A DNA stretch of 12,329 nucleotides from JBOHSA01 sp050732995. Its GTDB lineage: Bacteria > Gemmatimonadota > Gemmatimonadetes > Gemmatimonadales > GWC2-71-9. This document shows positions 6,186 to 12,329 of the stretch, piece after piece. The stretch spans positions 1 through 12,329 of the forward strand of contig JBOHSA010000057.1 in NCBI GenBank assembly GCA_050732995.1. The letters run 5' to 3'. A model generated the notes under the pieces. That model was not told where the DNA came from. It was given only the letters and a program-made list of their open reading frames with translations, and did no database searches. Both the position numbers and the translations under genes were made by a program. Position 1 is the first letter of the stretch. Every line of letters starts with the position of its first letter.

Positions 6186-7538
6186 ATGACCCGGGTGCTC
6201 GTAATAGACGATGAGCCGGGATTGCGCCAATCCCTGGGGCTGCTGCTCACCGGGGCGGGCTACGAGGTGGCGACCGAAAGCGACGGCCGGCGGGCGCTGG
6301 AGCGCGCCGTGGCCGAGCCGTTCGATCTGATCCTGTGCGACGTCCGGATGCCGGAGCTCGACGGCCTGAGCTTCCTGCGCGCCTACCGGGACCGCGGGGG
6401 TGCCGCGCTCGTGATCATGATGAGCGCCTATGGCGGCGAGGAGGCCGCGCTCGCCGCCATGAAGGAAGGCGCCTACGACTACCTCCCCAAGCCGTTCCGG
6501 CCGGACGAGGTGGTGCTGACGCTGCGCAAGGCCGAAGAGCGGGAGCGGCTGCGGCGCACCGTCGCCGGGCTCCGGGCCCAGCTCGCGGCCGGCCCGGCGG
6601 AGCGGGCCATCGTCGCCGACAGCCCGGCGATGCGCCAGGCGCTCGAGCTGGTGGCGCGCGTCGCCGAGCACAAGACCACCATTCTGATCACCGGCGAGAG
6701 CGGGACCGGCAAGGAGATCATCGCGCGCGCCATTCACCGCGCGAGCCCCAGAGTCGCCGAGGCGTTCGTCGCCATCAACTGCGCCGCCATCCCGGAGAGC
6801 CTGCTCGAGTCGGAGCTGTTCGGCCACGTGCGCGGGGCGTTCACCGGCGCCACGGCGGACAAGGCCGGGCTGTTCGAACAGGCGGGCGGCGGCACCCTGC
6901 TGCTCGACGAAATCGGCGAGCTGCCCGTCGGGCTCCAGGCGAAGCTCCTGCGGGTGCTGCAAGAAGGGGAGATCCGGCGCGTCGGGGACCAGAAGACGCG
7001 CCGGGTGGACGTGCGCGTGCTGGCGGCGACGGCGCGCGACCTGACCGTCGAGGCGACGGCGGGGCGGTTCCGCGAGGATCTGCTCTATCGGCTGAACGTG
7101 ATCACGATCCACCTGCCGCCGCTGGCCGGGCGCCGCGCCGACATCGCGCCGCTGGCCCGCCACTTCGCGGCGCAGTACGCCCAGCGCCTGGCGCGGCCGC
7201 TCGCGCTCTCCGCCGAGGCGCTCGCCTGGCTGGAGGCGCAAGCCTGGCCGGGCAACGTGCGCGAGCTGGAGCATGCCATCGAACGGGCGGCGGTGCTGTC
7301 GGACAAAGAGATCCTTGAGCCGGCCGACTTCCGCAAAGTACCGCTCCCCGCTCCCCCCTCCCAAGAGGAGCAGGGAGCCGGCGGCGGGACCCTCCGTGAG
7401 GCCGTGGACACCGCCGAGCGGGCGGCGATCGCCGCCGCTCTGCGCGCCGCGGACGGCAACCGCCGGGACGCCGCCCGGCGCCTCGGCGTCAGCCTGCGGA
7501 CGCTGTTCTATAAGATCGAGCGGTACGGTCTGGCTTGA
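6186..7538 (+). CDS. NtrC-family sigma-54-dependent response regulator (PilR-like)
   Basis: This gene encodes 450 residues in three domains. The receiver domain (1-120) has acidic pocket D8-D9, phospho-acceptor D52 and K102. The AAA+ sigma-54 interaction domain (about 142-375) has Walker A GESGTGKE (170-177), the sigma-54 contact loop GAFTGA (217-222), Walker B LLLDE (D241, E242) and the arginine-finger segment FREDLLYRLNV. The C-terminal Fis-type helix-turn-helix is at about 412-447 (DGNRRDAARRLGVSLRTLFYKI). All catalytic motifs are intact. The ATG at 6186 is the only sensible start, because the frame upstream is repeat DNA; no clear Shine-Dalgarno sequence is seen. It should be phosphorylated by the kinase encoded before it and activate RpoN promoters. 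The best target in the window is the one before pilA. PilR is the likely role, but family membership alone would also allow other NtrC-type regulators. Confidence 0.92.
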   Translation: MTRVLVIDDEPGLRQSLGLLLTGAGYEVATESDGRRALERAVAEPFDLILCDVRMPELDGLSFLRAYRDRGGAALVIMMSAYGGEEAALAAMKEGAYDYLPKPFRPDEVVLTLRKAEERERLRRTVAGLRAQLAAGPAERAIVADSPAMRQALELVARVAEHKTTILITGESGTGKEIIARAIHRASPRVAEAFVAINCAAIPESLLESELFGHVRGAFTGATADKAGLFEQAGGGTLLLDEIGELPVGLQAKLLRVLQEGEIRRVGDQKTRRVDVRVLAATARDLTVEATAGRFREDLLYRLNVITIHLPPLAGRRADIAPLARHFAAQYAQRLARPLALSAEALAWLEAQAWPGNVRELEHAIERAAVLSDKEILEPADFRKVPLPAPPSQEEQGAGGGTLREAVDTAERAAIAAALRAADGNRRDAARRLGVSLRTLFYKIERYGLA

Positions 7539-7544
7539 AGCAGT

Positions 7545-7630
7545 GCAGTTTCTTGCATAACTGCAGCACCTTGCAGTACCACGAGCACGACCTCAGTTGT
7601 TCTAGTCGCTTGCAATACAAAGACTTATAC
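7545..7630 (+). promoter_or_regulatory. Control region of the minor pilin operon (repeats, weak -10)
   Basis: The 141-bp gap between the regulator and the minor pilins has lower GC than the genes. It holds a 6-bp inverted repeat GCAGTT/AACTGC (7545-7550 and 7559-7564), and CTTGCA occurs at 7552, 7570 and 7609. A possible -10 hexamer TTATAC lies at 7625-7630 without a good -35. No GG-N10-GC sigma-54 element is present on the + strand. The region is likely to carry a promoter, but its type is unclear. Confidence 0.35.
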
Positions 7631-7667
7631 CACGGCATGCTTCCTGTACTGGAATCAGGCAGGAAAC

Positions 7668-7672
7668 GGAGG
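7668..7672 (+). promoter_or_regulatory. Ribosome binding site of the first minor pilin
   Basis: GGAGG lies 7 nt before the ATG at 7680 and decides that start over an in-frame TTG at 7674, which would overlap the site too closely. Confidence 0.8.
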
Positions 7673-7679
7673 ATTGGCC

Positions 7680-8138
7680 ATGCGCAAGTCCGGATTCACC
7701 ACGATCGAGATGATCATCGTGATCATCATCATCGGCATCGTGGCGGCGATCGGGTTCCCGCGGATGAAGGAGTCCGTGGAGAAGCAGAATCGGCGCGCGA
7801 TGCGGGCGGCCCTGGTTGGCTACGTTGCCATAGCGCGGAGCGCCGCTGTGGCGCGGGGCTGTCGCTCTTCGGTGCACTTCGTGTCGGGCCCGAACAGCCG
7901 CGTCTGGGTGACGTCGTGTCTCACCACGAACCCCGCGGCGCGGGACACGCTCGTCGGCCCGAAGTGGACCGAGGACGAGTGGGAGCACCGCTTCCAGTCG
8001 GGCCGTGACTCGATCACCTACGATCCCCGCGGCCTGCGGCTGACCTTTACGCGCACCAAGATCACGATCAAGACCAAGGGCGACGTGGACAAGGATTCGG
8101 TGGTGGTCAACGAAGTCGGCAAGGTGGTGTTCCCATGA
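7680..8138 (+). CDS. FimT/GspH-like minor pilin
   Basis: This gene encodes a 152-residue prepilin-like protein. The leader is MRKSG, and cleavage before F6 gives a mature start FTTIE with Glu5 conserved. The hydrophobic helix EMIIVIIIIGIVAAIGFP follows. The segment ARSAAVARGC (52-61) resembles the FimT/GspH signature in which the helix passes into the beta domain. Cys61 and Cys80 may pair. The C-terminal part is beta-rich and ends in VVVNEVGKVVFP. Minor pilins of this class help prime pilus assembly with PilV, PilW and PilX, and FimT in some species binds DNA during uptake. The basic GRxR tail motif linked to DNA binding is not evident here. It is the first gene of the minor pilin operon, and its stop overlaps the next start as ATGA. 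Confidence 0.82.
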   Translation: MRKSGFTTIEMIIVIIIIGIVAAIGFPRMKESVEKQNRRAMRAALVGYVAIARSAAVARGCRSSVHFVSGPNSRVWVTSCLTTNPAARDTLVGPKWTEDEWEHRFQSGRDSITYDPRGLRLTFTRTKITIKTKGDVDKDSVVVNEVGKVVFP

Positions 8139-8518
8139 CGACGCGCGGACGGCGGAACGAGCGGGGCTTCACGATCGTCGAGGTTCTGATCGCGATCATC
8201 GTGCTCACCGTGGGCCTGCTCGGCCTCATGGGCACGGCGGCCCTGGTGACGCGCATGGTCGCCCGCGGGCAACGGTCCGCGGTCGCGAGCATTCACGCGG
8301 CCGAGCGGTTCGAGCAGCTCCGGGCGACGGGCTGCAAAACCCGGACGGACGCCACGGAAACGTTCTACCGCGGCAGCACGGCGGTGGGGCGGAACGAGTG
8401 GGCGTGGACCACGGCGGGGACGGACATGTACCGGTTGACCGTGCGGACGACCTATATGACGACCCAGGGCCGGCAGCGAACCGAAACCATGGAGACCACG
8501 ATCTCATGCGTGCGTTGA
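8135..8518 (+). CDS. PilV-like minor pilin
   Basis: This gene encodes 127 residues. The basic leader MTTRGRRNERG ends at the prepilin peptidase site, the mature start is FTIVE with Glu5 (E16 of the precursor), and the hydrophobic helix VLIAIIVLTVGLLGLMG is of the PilV/GspI type (VxVLIAxxVLxxGLLGL). The C-terminal domain is short. Two Cys residues, one in ATGCKTRT and one in the final ISCVR, could form a disulfide. The ATG overlaps the upstream stop by 4 nt, and the 3' end overlaps the next gene by 13 nt. It is likely part of the minor pilin tip or priming complex. GspI of a type II secretion system is the alternative, made less likely by the PilX-like and PilM genes nearby. Confidence 0.83.
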   Translation: MTTRGRRNERGFTIVEVLIAIIVLTVGLLGLMGTAALVTRMVARGQRSAVASIHAAERFEQLRATGCKTRTDATETFYRGSTAVGRNEWAWTTAGTDMYRLTVRTTYMTTQGRQRTETMETTISCVR

Positions 8519-9387
8519 GCCGGAAGGGGTTCACCCTCGTCGAGATGCTGGTGGCGCTGGTCCTGCTCGGCATCGTCATGGCGGGCGTCTACCGGGTGCT
8601 GGTGAGCAACCAGCGCATGTACCACGCGCAGATCCAGCGGATCGATCTGCAGCAGAACATCCGGGCGGCGGCCAGCATCCTGCCCGCCGAGTTCCAGGAG
8701 CTGAACGCGAACGACGGGGACATCTACGCCATGTCCGCCACGACGATCGACCTGCGCGCGATGCGCCAGTTGGGCTTCATCTGCTCGGCGCCGGTGCTGC
8801 CGACGGCGGCCGGCCTCGCCACCTTCATGGTGCGCCAGAACCTGTTCTTCGGCGGCCGGGATTTCGACGCGGATCGGGACAGCCTGCTCCTGTACTACGA
8901 GGGGGACGAAACCTCGCGCGCGGACGATGGCTGGGTGGTCGCGGACCCGACGCTGATCACGAACGGCGTGTGCCCCACGCCGGGGGGCGGCGCGGCCTGG
9001 CAGGTCACGGCCCGGCTGATCTTTGCCGCGGGCCAGGTCGACGCCGGCGGCACCCAGCGCATCCCGGTCGGCTCCCCGGTCCGCGGGTTCGTGCCGGTGC
9101 GCTACGAGCTCTATCAGTCGGGGACCCGGTGGTACATCGGGTACGACGAGCTGAGCGACGCGGGCAGCGTGCAGCCGCTCATCGGTCCGGTATCGACGAA
9201 CGGCTTGACGCTCGCGTACTACGACTCGACCGGAGTCGTCACCACGGACCGGACCCTCGTCCAGCTGATCGAGATCCGGTTGCGGGCGGAGACGGCCCAG
9301 CCGGTGCACAGCAGAGCCGGGGGCCTCATCACTCCGGTAGACAGCATCGCCACGCGGGTGGCGCTGCGGAACAACCGCCGCTGGTAG
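8506..9387 (+). CDS. PilW-like minor pilin
   Basis: This gene encodes 293 residues. The start at 8506 is chosen because it places a short leader (MRALSRKG) before the cleavage site and the mature start FTLVE (Glu5 is E13), and GGAG at 8491-8494 lies upstream; earlier in-frame starts would add a shadow of the PilV gene. The helix MLVALVLLGIVMAGVYRVL is followed by the long amphipathic segment NQRMYHAQIQRIDLQQNIRA, typical of PilW/GspJ. The rest is a large beta-rich domain with little low complexity, ending in RVALRNNRRW. The size and the position between the PilV- and PilX-like genes match the usual fimT-pilV-pilW-pilX order. It is expected to sit in the minor pilin complex at the pilus tip. 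Confidence 0.83.
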   Translation: MRALSRKGFTLVEMLVALVLLGIVMAGVYRVLVSNQRMYHAQIQRIDLQQNIRAAASILPAEFQELNANDGDIYAMSATTIDLRAMRQLGFICSAPVLPTAAGLATFMVRQNLFFGGRDFDADRDSLLLYYEGDETSRADDGWVVADPTLITNGVCPTPGGGAAWQVTARLIFAAGQVDAGGTQRIPVGSPVRGFVPVRYELYQSGTRWYIGYDELSDAGSVQPLIGPVSTNGLTLAYYDSTGVVTTDRTLVQLIEIRLRAETAQPVHSRAGGLITPVDSIATRVALRNNRRW

Positions 9388-9405
9388 GCTGGCGGCCACC
9401 TCGTG

Positions 9406-9411
9406 AAGGAG
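9406..9411 (+). promoter_or_regulatory. Ribosome binding site of the PilX-like gene
   Basis: AAGGAG lies 6 nt before the ATG at 9418. It sets that start against an in-frame GTG at 9403, which lies upstream of the site itself. Confidence 0.8.
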
Positions 9412-9417
9412 CGATCG

Positions 9418-10584
9418 ATGAAACGGATGGTGCGGAACGAGCGCGGCATGGCGCTCGCGGTGGCGATCATGGCGCTCGTCGTCGTGGGCGCGCTCGTGGC
9501 CGGGGCGCTGTACGTCGGCACCCAGGAGCAGCGCGTCGGCGAGAACCAGCGGCGTATCGGCCAATCCTTCGGCGTGGCCGAGGCGGCGCTGGTGGAGGAA
9601 GCCAACCCGGCCAACTGGAACAACGACGTGTACAACGTCATGCCGAATTATCCCATGGATACGGCGAAGCTCGCCTGGCCGACCTGGAAGACCGCCCCGG
9701 GCGGCACCGGCAAGTACGGCGGGTACATGGTGAAGATGAACGACAACCTGTACTTCATGGACATGACCGGGTCCGACCAGGTGTCGCGCTCGGGCGCCCT
9801 GCAGGACGGCGGCGCCCGCCAGCGACTCGGCATGATCCTGCGCATCCGGCCGCTCACCGTGCCCATGCAGGCCTCCCTGACGACCCAGGGCAACGTGAGC
9901 CTCGGCGGTCAAGCCGAGGTGGACGGGACCGACCAGAACCCAACGGGCTGGACCGACTGCGCCCCGCCGGACACGAACAAGGCGGGCATCCGCACCAGCT
10001 CGAGCGGCAATGTGACCACCAGCGGGTCAGCCACGATCAGCGGGGAGCCGCCCGTCGTCAAAGACCCCACCGTGGCCGACTCGACCTTCACCAAGTTCGG
10101 GGAGCTGCTGTGGAACGACCTCACGGCCATGGCCACGTGGAAAATCCCCGGTGGGACCTACAAGACGCAGCCGAGCTTTGTGGGCGGCGCGTGCAATAAG
10201 GCCGACCAGCTGAACTGGGGCGACGGGATCGACCGCCTCTCGGCGTGCGGCAACTACTTCCCGATCATTCACATCACCGGGTCCACCACCCTGAACGGCG
10301 TCCAGGGGCAGGGAATCCTTCTGGTGGATGGGGACCTGAACGTGGACGGGAGCTATGAGTTCTTCGGGATCACGATCATCCAAGGGGACATGAGAACGGC
10401 CGGCGGCGGCACGTCGGAAGCGCACTTCTGGGGCATGACCATGGCCCGGAACGCCGACCTGTCGGAGCAGAAGCTCAGCGGTAAGGCCACGCTGAACTAC
10501 TCTAAGTGCGCGATTAACGAGGCGTTACAGAAGACCGGCAAGGTCGCCCAGATGCGATCCCGCGGGTGGGCGCACCTGTTCTAG
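9418..10584 (+). CDS. PilX-like minor pilin with polymer/beta-helix-like C-terminal domain
   Basis: This gene encodes 388 residues. The N-terminus reads RNERG-MALAVAIMALVVVGALVAGALYVGTQEQRVGENQR. This matches the PilX N-terminal domain, with a hydrophobic helix and then the conserved QEQRxxxNQR-type helix. The residue at mature position 5 is V15, not Glu, as in PilX_N proteins and in the tip pseudopilin GspK. The C-terminal two thirds carry short Gly/Thr/Ser-rich strands (GNVSLGGQAEVDG, SGNVTTSGSATISG, LLVDGDLNVDGSYEFFG, TIIQGDMRTAGGG) with a spacing that suggests stacked beta turns, resembling bactofilin or beta-helix folds. It is larger than the classical PilX (about 170-200 residues). It starts 30 bp after the PilW stop and ends the minor pilin operon. 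It is likely a tip component, perhaps with an adhesive or anchoring domain (inference). Confidence 0.8.
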   Translation: MKRMVRNERGMALAVAIMALVVVGALVAGALYVGTQEQRVGENQRRIGQSFGVAEAALVEEANPANWNNDVYNVMPNYPMDTAKLAWPTWKTAPGGTGKYGGYMVKMNDNLYFMDMTGSDQVSRSGALQDGGARQRLGMILRIRPLTVPMQASLTTQGNVSLGGQAEVDGTDQNPTGWTDCAPPDTNKAGIRTSSSGNVTTSGSATISGEPPVVKDPTVADSTFTKFGELLWNDLTAMATWKIPGGTYKTQPSFVGGACNKADQLNWGDGIDRLSACGNYFPIIHITGSTTLNGVQGQGILLVDGDLNVDGSYEFFGITIIQGDMRTAGGGTSEAHFWGMTMARNADLSEQKLSGKATLNYSKCAINEALQKTGKVAQMRSRGWAHLF

Positions 10585-10626
10585 GCCGGGACGATCTGCT
10601 GTAAGTGTTTGCTGAAAAGTAGCTTA

Positions 10627-10659
10627 CGACTCGGCGGCGTCCCGGCGCCGCTCGAGTCG
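10627..10659 (+). terminator. Strong GC-rich hairpin after the minor pilin operon, possible terminator
   Basis: CGACTCG pairs with CGAGTCG and, inside it, GCGGCG pairs with CGCCGC around a 6-nt loop, giving a 13-bp stem with one bulged T. No T-tract follows, so it is not a classical intrinsic terminator. It may act with Rho, protect the 3' end of the mRNA, or form a processing site. Confidence 0.45.
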
Positions 10660-10685
10660 TGGGCGTGGGTCCAGGTCCTCTAAGT

Positions 10686-10701
10686 GGCCTAAGTCTAGGC
10701 C
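10686..10701. repeat. Perfect 6-bp inverted repeat in the PilX-pilM gap
   Basis: GGCCTA-AGTC-TAGGCC is a perfect palindrome with a 4-nt centre, set in a stretch with repeated CTAAG/CTAGG words (CTAAGT also at 10680). It lies 42 bp upstream of the candidate -35 of pilM and may be an operator or a small hairpin. Confidence 0.4.
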
Positions 10702-10742
10702 CTAAAAACAGTTGTTGGTTCGGCCTCAAGTAGGTTCGAGGC

Positions 10743-10771
10743 TTGACAGGATAAGGGGCGGGTCTTACTGT
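10743..10771 (+). promoter_or_regulatory. Candidate sigma-70 promoter of the pilM operon
   Basis: A perfect -35 TTGACA (10743-10748), a 17-nt spacer and a -10 TACTGT (10766-10771) form the promoter. The -10 keeps the key first T, second A and last T but is otherwise weak. Transcription would start near 10778, giving a leader of about 34 nt. Confidence 0.6.
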
Positions 10772-10811
10772 AGTTTGCCCTCGCCCTATCTTGTCTCTAA
10801 CCCCTAGGCTT

Positions 10812-11864
10812 ATGGCCCTATTCGGCTTGCTGGGCGGCAAAAAAACGACGGTCGGCCTCGATATCGGGTCGGGCATCATCAAGCTGGTCGTGGTGGACCA
10901 CGGCCAAACCGAGCCCGAGCTGATCAAGGTCGCCACCACCGAAGTGGCCGCCGACGCCATCGTCGAAGGGGAGGTCATGGATCCCGGCATCGTGGCCGAG
11001 GCCATCCGGGGGCTGTTCTCCACGGCCGGCGTCAAGCAACGGGCCGTGGTCACGGCCGTGGGCGGCCGGGACGTGATCGTCAAGAAGATCCAGATGGACC
11101 GCATGAAAGAAGCCGACGCCCGGGAAGTGATCCGCTGGGAGGCCGAGCAGCACGTGCCGTTCGACATGGCCAACGTGGAGCTCGACTTCCAGATCCTCGA
11201 CCCCGGCGCCGAGGGCCTCCAGATGAACGTGCTGCTGGTGGCGGCCAAACGGGAGCTGGTGGAAAACCGGGTCAGCTTGCTGGCTGAAGCGGGCCTGACT
11301 GCGGCAATCATCGACGTCGACGCCTTCGCCATCCACAACGCCTTCGAGCTGAACCACCCTGACGCGATGCAGGGGGTCGTGGGGCTGGTCAACATCGGGC
11401 ACGAAGTGACCAACGTGAACATCCTCGAAGACGGCGTGCCGGTGTTGACGCGGGACCTCTCGGTCGGCACCCGCCGGTTCCGCGAAGACTTGCAACGCGA
11501 GAAGGGGCTGTCGGCCGAGGAGTCGGAGCGGGTGGTCACGGGGACGACGCAGAGCGCGGACCTCGGGGGCTACGTCGAAGCGCGCGGGGAAGAGATCGCG
11601 GTCGGGGTGGAGCGGGCGGCCGCCTTCCTCGCCACGGCGTCGCGCTCGGCCGGGGGGCTCGGGCGGGTCTACACGATCGGCGGGGGGGCGCGGGTCCCGG
11701 GGCTCAACGAGGCGCTGGCGACCCGCCTGCGCGTCCCGGTGGAGGTGGCCAATCCGGTGCAGCGGCTCCGGGTGCGCGACACGGTGTTCGAGACGGTGCC
11801 GGTGGACGAGGTGGCGCCGCTGCTGATGTTGTCGATCGGTCTGGCCCTGAGGCGTGCCGCATGA
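10812..11864 (+). CDS. pilM: Type IV pilus assembly ATPase-like protein PilM
   Basis: This gene encodes 350 residues. The ATG at 10812 gives the usual PilM beginning: a short hydrophobic stretch (MALFGLLGGKK), then TTVGLDIGSG, the first phosphate-binding motif of the actin/FtsA fold. An upstream in-frame TTG at 10791 is possible but less likely. Other actin-like elements are VVGLVNIGHEVTNVNIL (phosphate 2) and YTIGGGARVPGL (adenosine-binding loop). The block VIRWEAEQHVPFDMANVELDFQIL is highly typical of PilM. PilM is cytoplasmic, binds the N-terminal INLLP peptide of PilN, and forms the inner-membrane platform with PilN, PilO and PilP that links the motor to the secretin. It has its own likely promoter and overlaps pilN as ATGA at 11861-11864. 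Confidence 0.95.
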   Translation: MALFGLLGGKKTTVGLDIGSGIIKLVVVDHGQTEPELIKVATTEVAADAIVEGEVMDPGIVAEAIRGLFSTAGVKQRAVVTAVGGRDVIVKKIQMDRMKEADAREVIRWEAEQHVPFDMANVELDFQILDPGAEGLQMNVLLVAAKRELVENRVSLLAEAGLTAAIIDVDAFAIHNAFELNHPDAMQGVVGLVNIGHEVTNVNILEDGVPVLTRDLSVGTRRFREDLQREKGLSAEESERVVTGTTQSADLGGYVEARGEEIAVGVERAAAFLATASRSAGGLGRVYTIGGGARVPGLNEALATRLRVPVEVANPVQRLRVRDTVFETVPVDEVAPLLMLSIGLALRRAA

Positions 11865-12329
11865 TTGAAATCAACCTGCTGCCGGGGCAAAAGCGCAAAG
11901 CGCCGGGCGCGGGGTTCAAGCTCGCGCTGCCCGATTTCCGGGGCCTCCTGGCCAACATCCGGAATCCGTGGCTGATCGGCGCCGTGGTAGCGGGCGTCGT
12001 GTGCCTGGGCGGCTCGGCGGCGCTGTTCCTGCGCGACTCCACGCGCCTGGCGAGCCTCGAGAGCACGCTCGAGGAGAAGCGCGCCGAGAAGCGCCGGTTC
12101 GACGTGGTCATCGCCCAGAAGCGCAACGCCGAGAAAATCCGCGACTCGCTCGTGGCCGAGATCAACGTGATCCGCCGCATCGACACCGATCGCTACATCT
12201 GGCCCCACGTGCTCGATCAGATCACCAAAGCGCTGCCGCCCTACACCTGGCTGACCGATGTGTCGTCCACGGCGCCCATGGTGGCGCCGCCGGGCACGCC
12301 GCCGGGGGGGGGGGGGGGGGGGGGGGGCC
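11861..12329 (+). CDS. pilN: Type IV pilus assembly protein PilN (3' end outside window)
   Basis: About 156 residues are visible and the frame stays open to the window end. The ATG overlaps the pilM stop by 4 nt. The N-terminus MIEINLLPGQK holds the INLLP motif that binds the groove of PilM. A single membrane helix (about 37-57) follows, then a charged coiled-coil stretch (about 60-105) and the start of the periplasmic ferredoxin-like domain (IWPHVLDQITKALPPYTWLTDVSS). This is a bitopic inner-membrane protein that pairs with PilO. The last 24 nt before the final CC are all G and would encode polyglycine after APPGTPP. A Pro/Gly linker at this point is plausible, but the exact run length and reading frame at the end are not reliable. 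Confidence 0.92.
   Translation, partial: MIEINLLPGQKRKAPGAGFKLALPDFRGLLANIRNPWLIGAVVAGVVCLGGSAALFLRDSTRLASLESTLEEKRAEKRRFDVVIAQKRNAEKIRDSLVAEINVIRRIDTDRYIWPHVLDQITKALPPYTWLTDVSSTAPMVAPPGTPPGGGGGGGG
12304..12327. other. 24-nt G homopolymer at the window end, probable artefact
   Basis: Twenty-four consecutive G sit inside pilN, two bases before the sequence stops. Runs of this kind at sequence ends are typical of poly-G miscalls in two-colour sequencing or of assembly breaking at a low-complexity site. The preceding codons (GCGCCGCCGGGCACGCCGCC) are low complexity too, so a shorter real Gly run may lie underneath. Confidence 0.8.

Noticed and set aside
7634..7647. Sigma-54 promoter before the minor pilin operon
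   Set aside because: GG is followed at the right distance by GT, not GC, and the TTGC block is not matched.

Overview
The window is GC-rich, and every gene I can support lies on the + strand in one run. It looks like a type IV pilus (T4P) locus from a free-living Gram-negative bacterium. The gene set (DUF1736/TMTC-like TPR membrane proteins, pilA, an NtrB/NtrC-type two-component pair, minor pilins, pilMN) and the high GC fit Gemmatimonadota or a similar GC-rich soil or groundwater phylum. No ribosomal or other marker gene is present, so this placement is tentative.

Layout. (1) Positions 1-4220 hold three tandem, homologous, polytopic membrane proteins with TPR-like tails, of the DUF1736/TMTC (GT-C-like) type. 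The first is cut by the window edge, and each pair is joined by a 4-nt start/stop overlap. (2) Positions 4221-4430 form the pilA control region, with a good sigma-54 (-24/-12) promoter and a 14-bp palindrome upstream of it. (3) Positions 4431-4799 encode the major pilin PilA, followed by a strong intrinsic terminator. (4) Positions 4877-7538 encode a HAMP histidine kinase and a sigma-54 activator response regulator, a PilS/PilR-like pair. They are separated by a 7-bp-unit repeat arranged as a long inverted repeat. (5) Positions 7680-10584 encode four minor pilin-like proteins (FimT/GspH-, PilV-, PilW- and PilX-like) in a tight operon. (6) Positions 10585-10811 form a non-coding gap with a strong hairpin and a candidate sigma-70 promoter. 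(7) From 10812 onward lie pilM and the start of pilN, the inner-membrane alignment subcomplex. The window ends in a run of 24 G inside pilN, which is probably a sequencing or assembly problem.

How the parts may work together. PilA and the minor pilins form the fibre and its tip or priming complex. PilM and PilN, with PilO/P/Q presumably beyond the window, form the envelope-spanning scaffold. The two-component pair very likely drives the sigma-54 promoter of pilA, since the activator has an intact GAFTGA loop. The three TMTC-like proteins next to pilA are candidates for modifying the pilin or another surface protein with sugar. That last step is inference from family and position only. No mobile element, CRISPR array, tRNA or rRNA was found.
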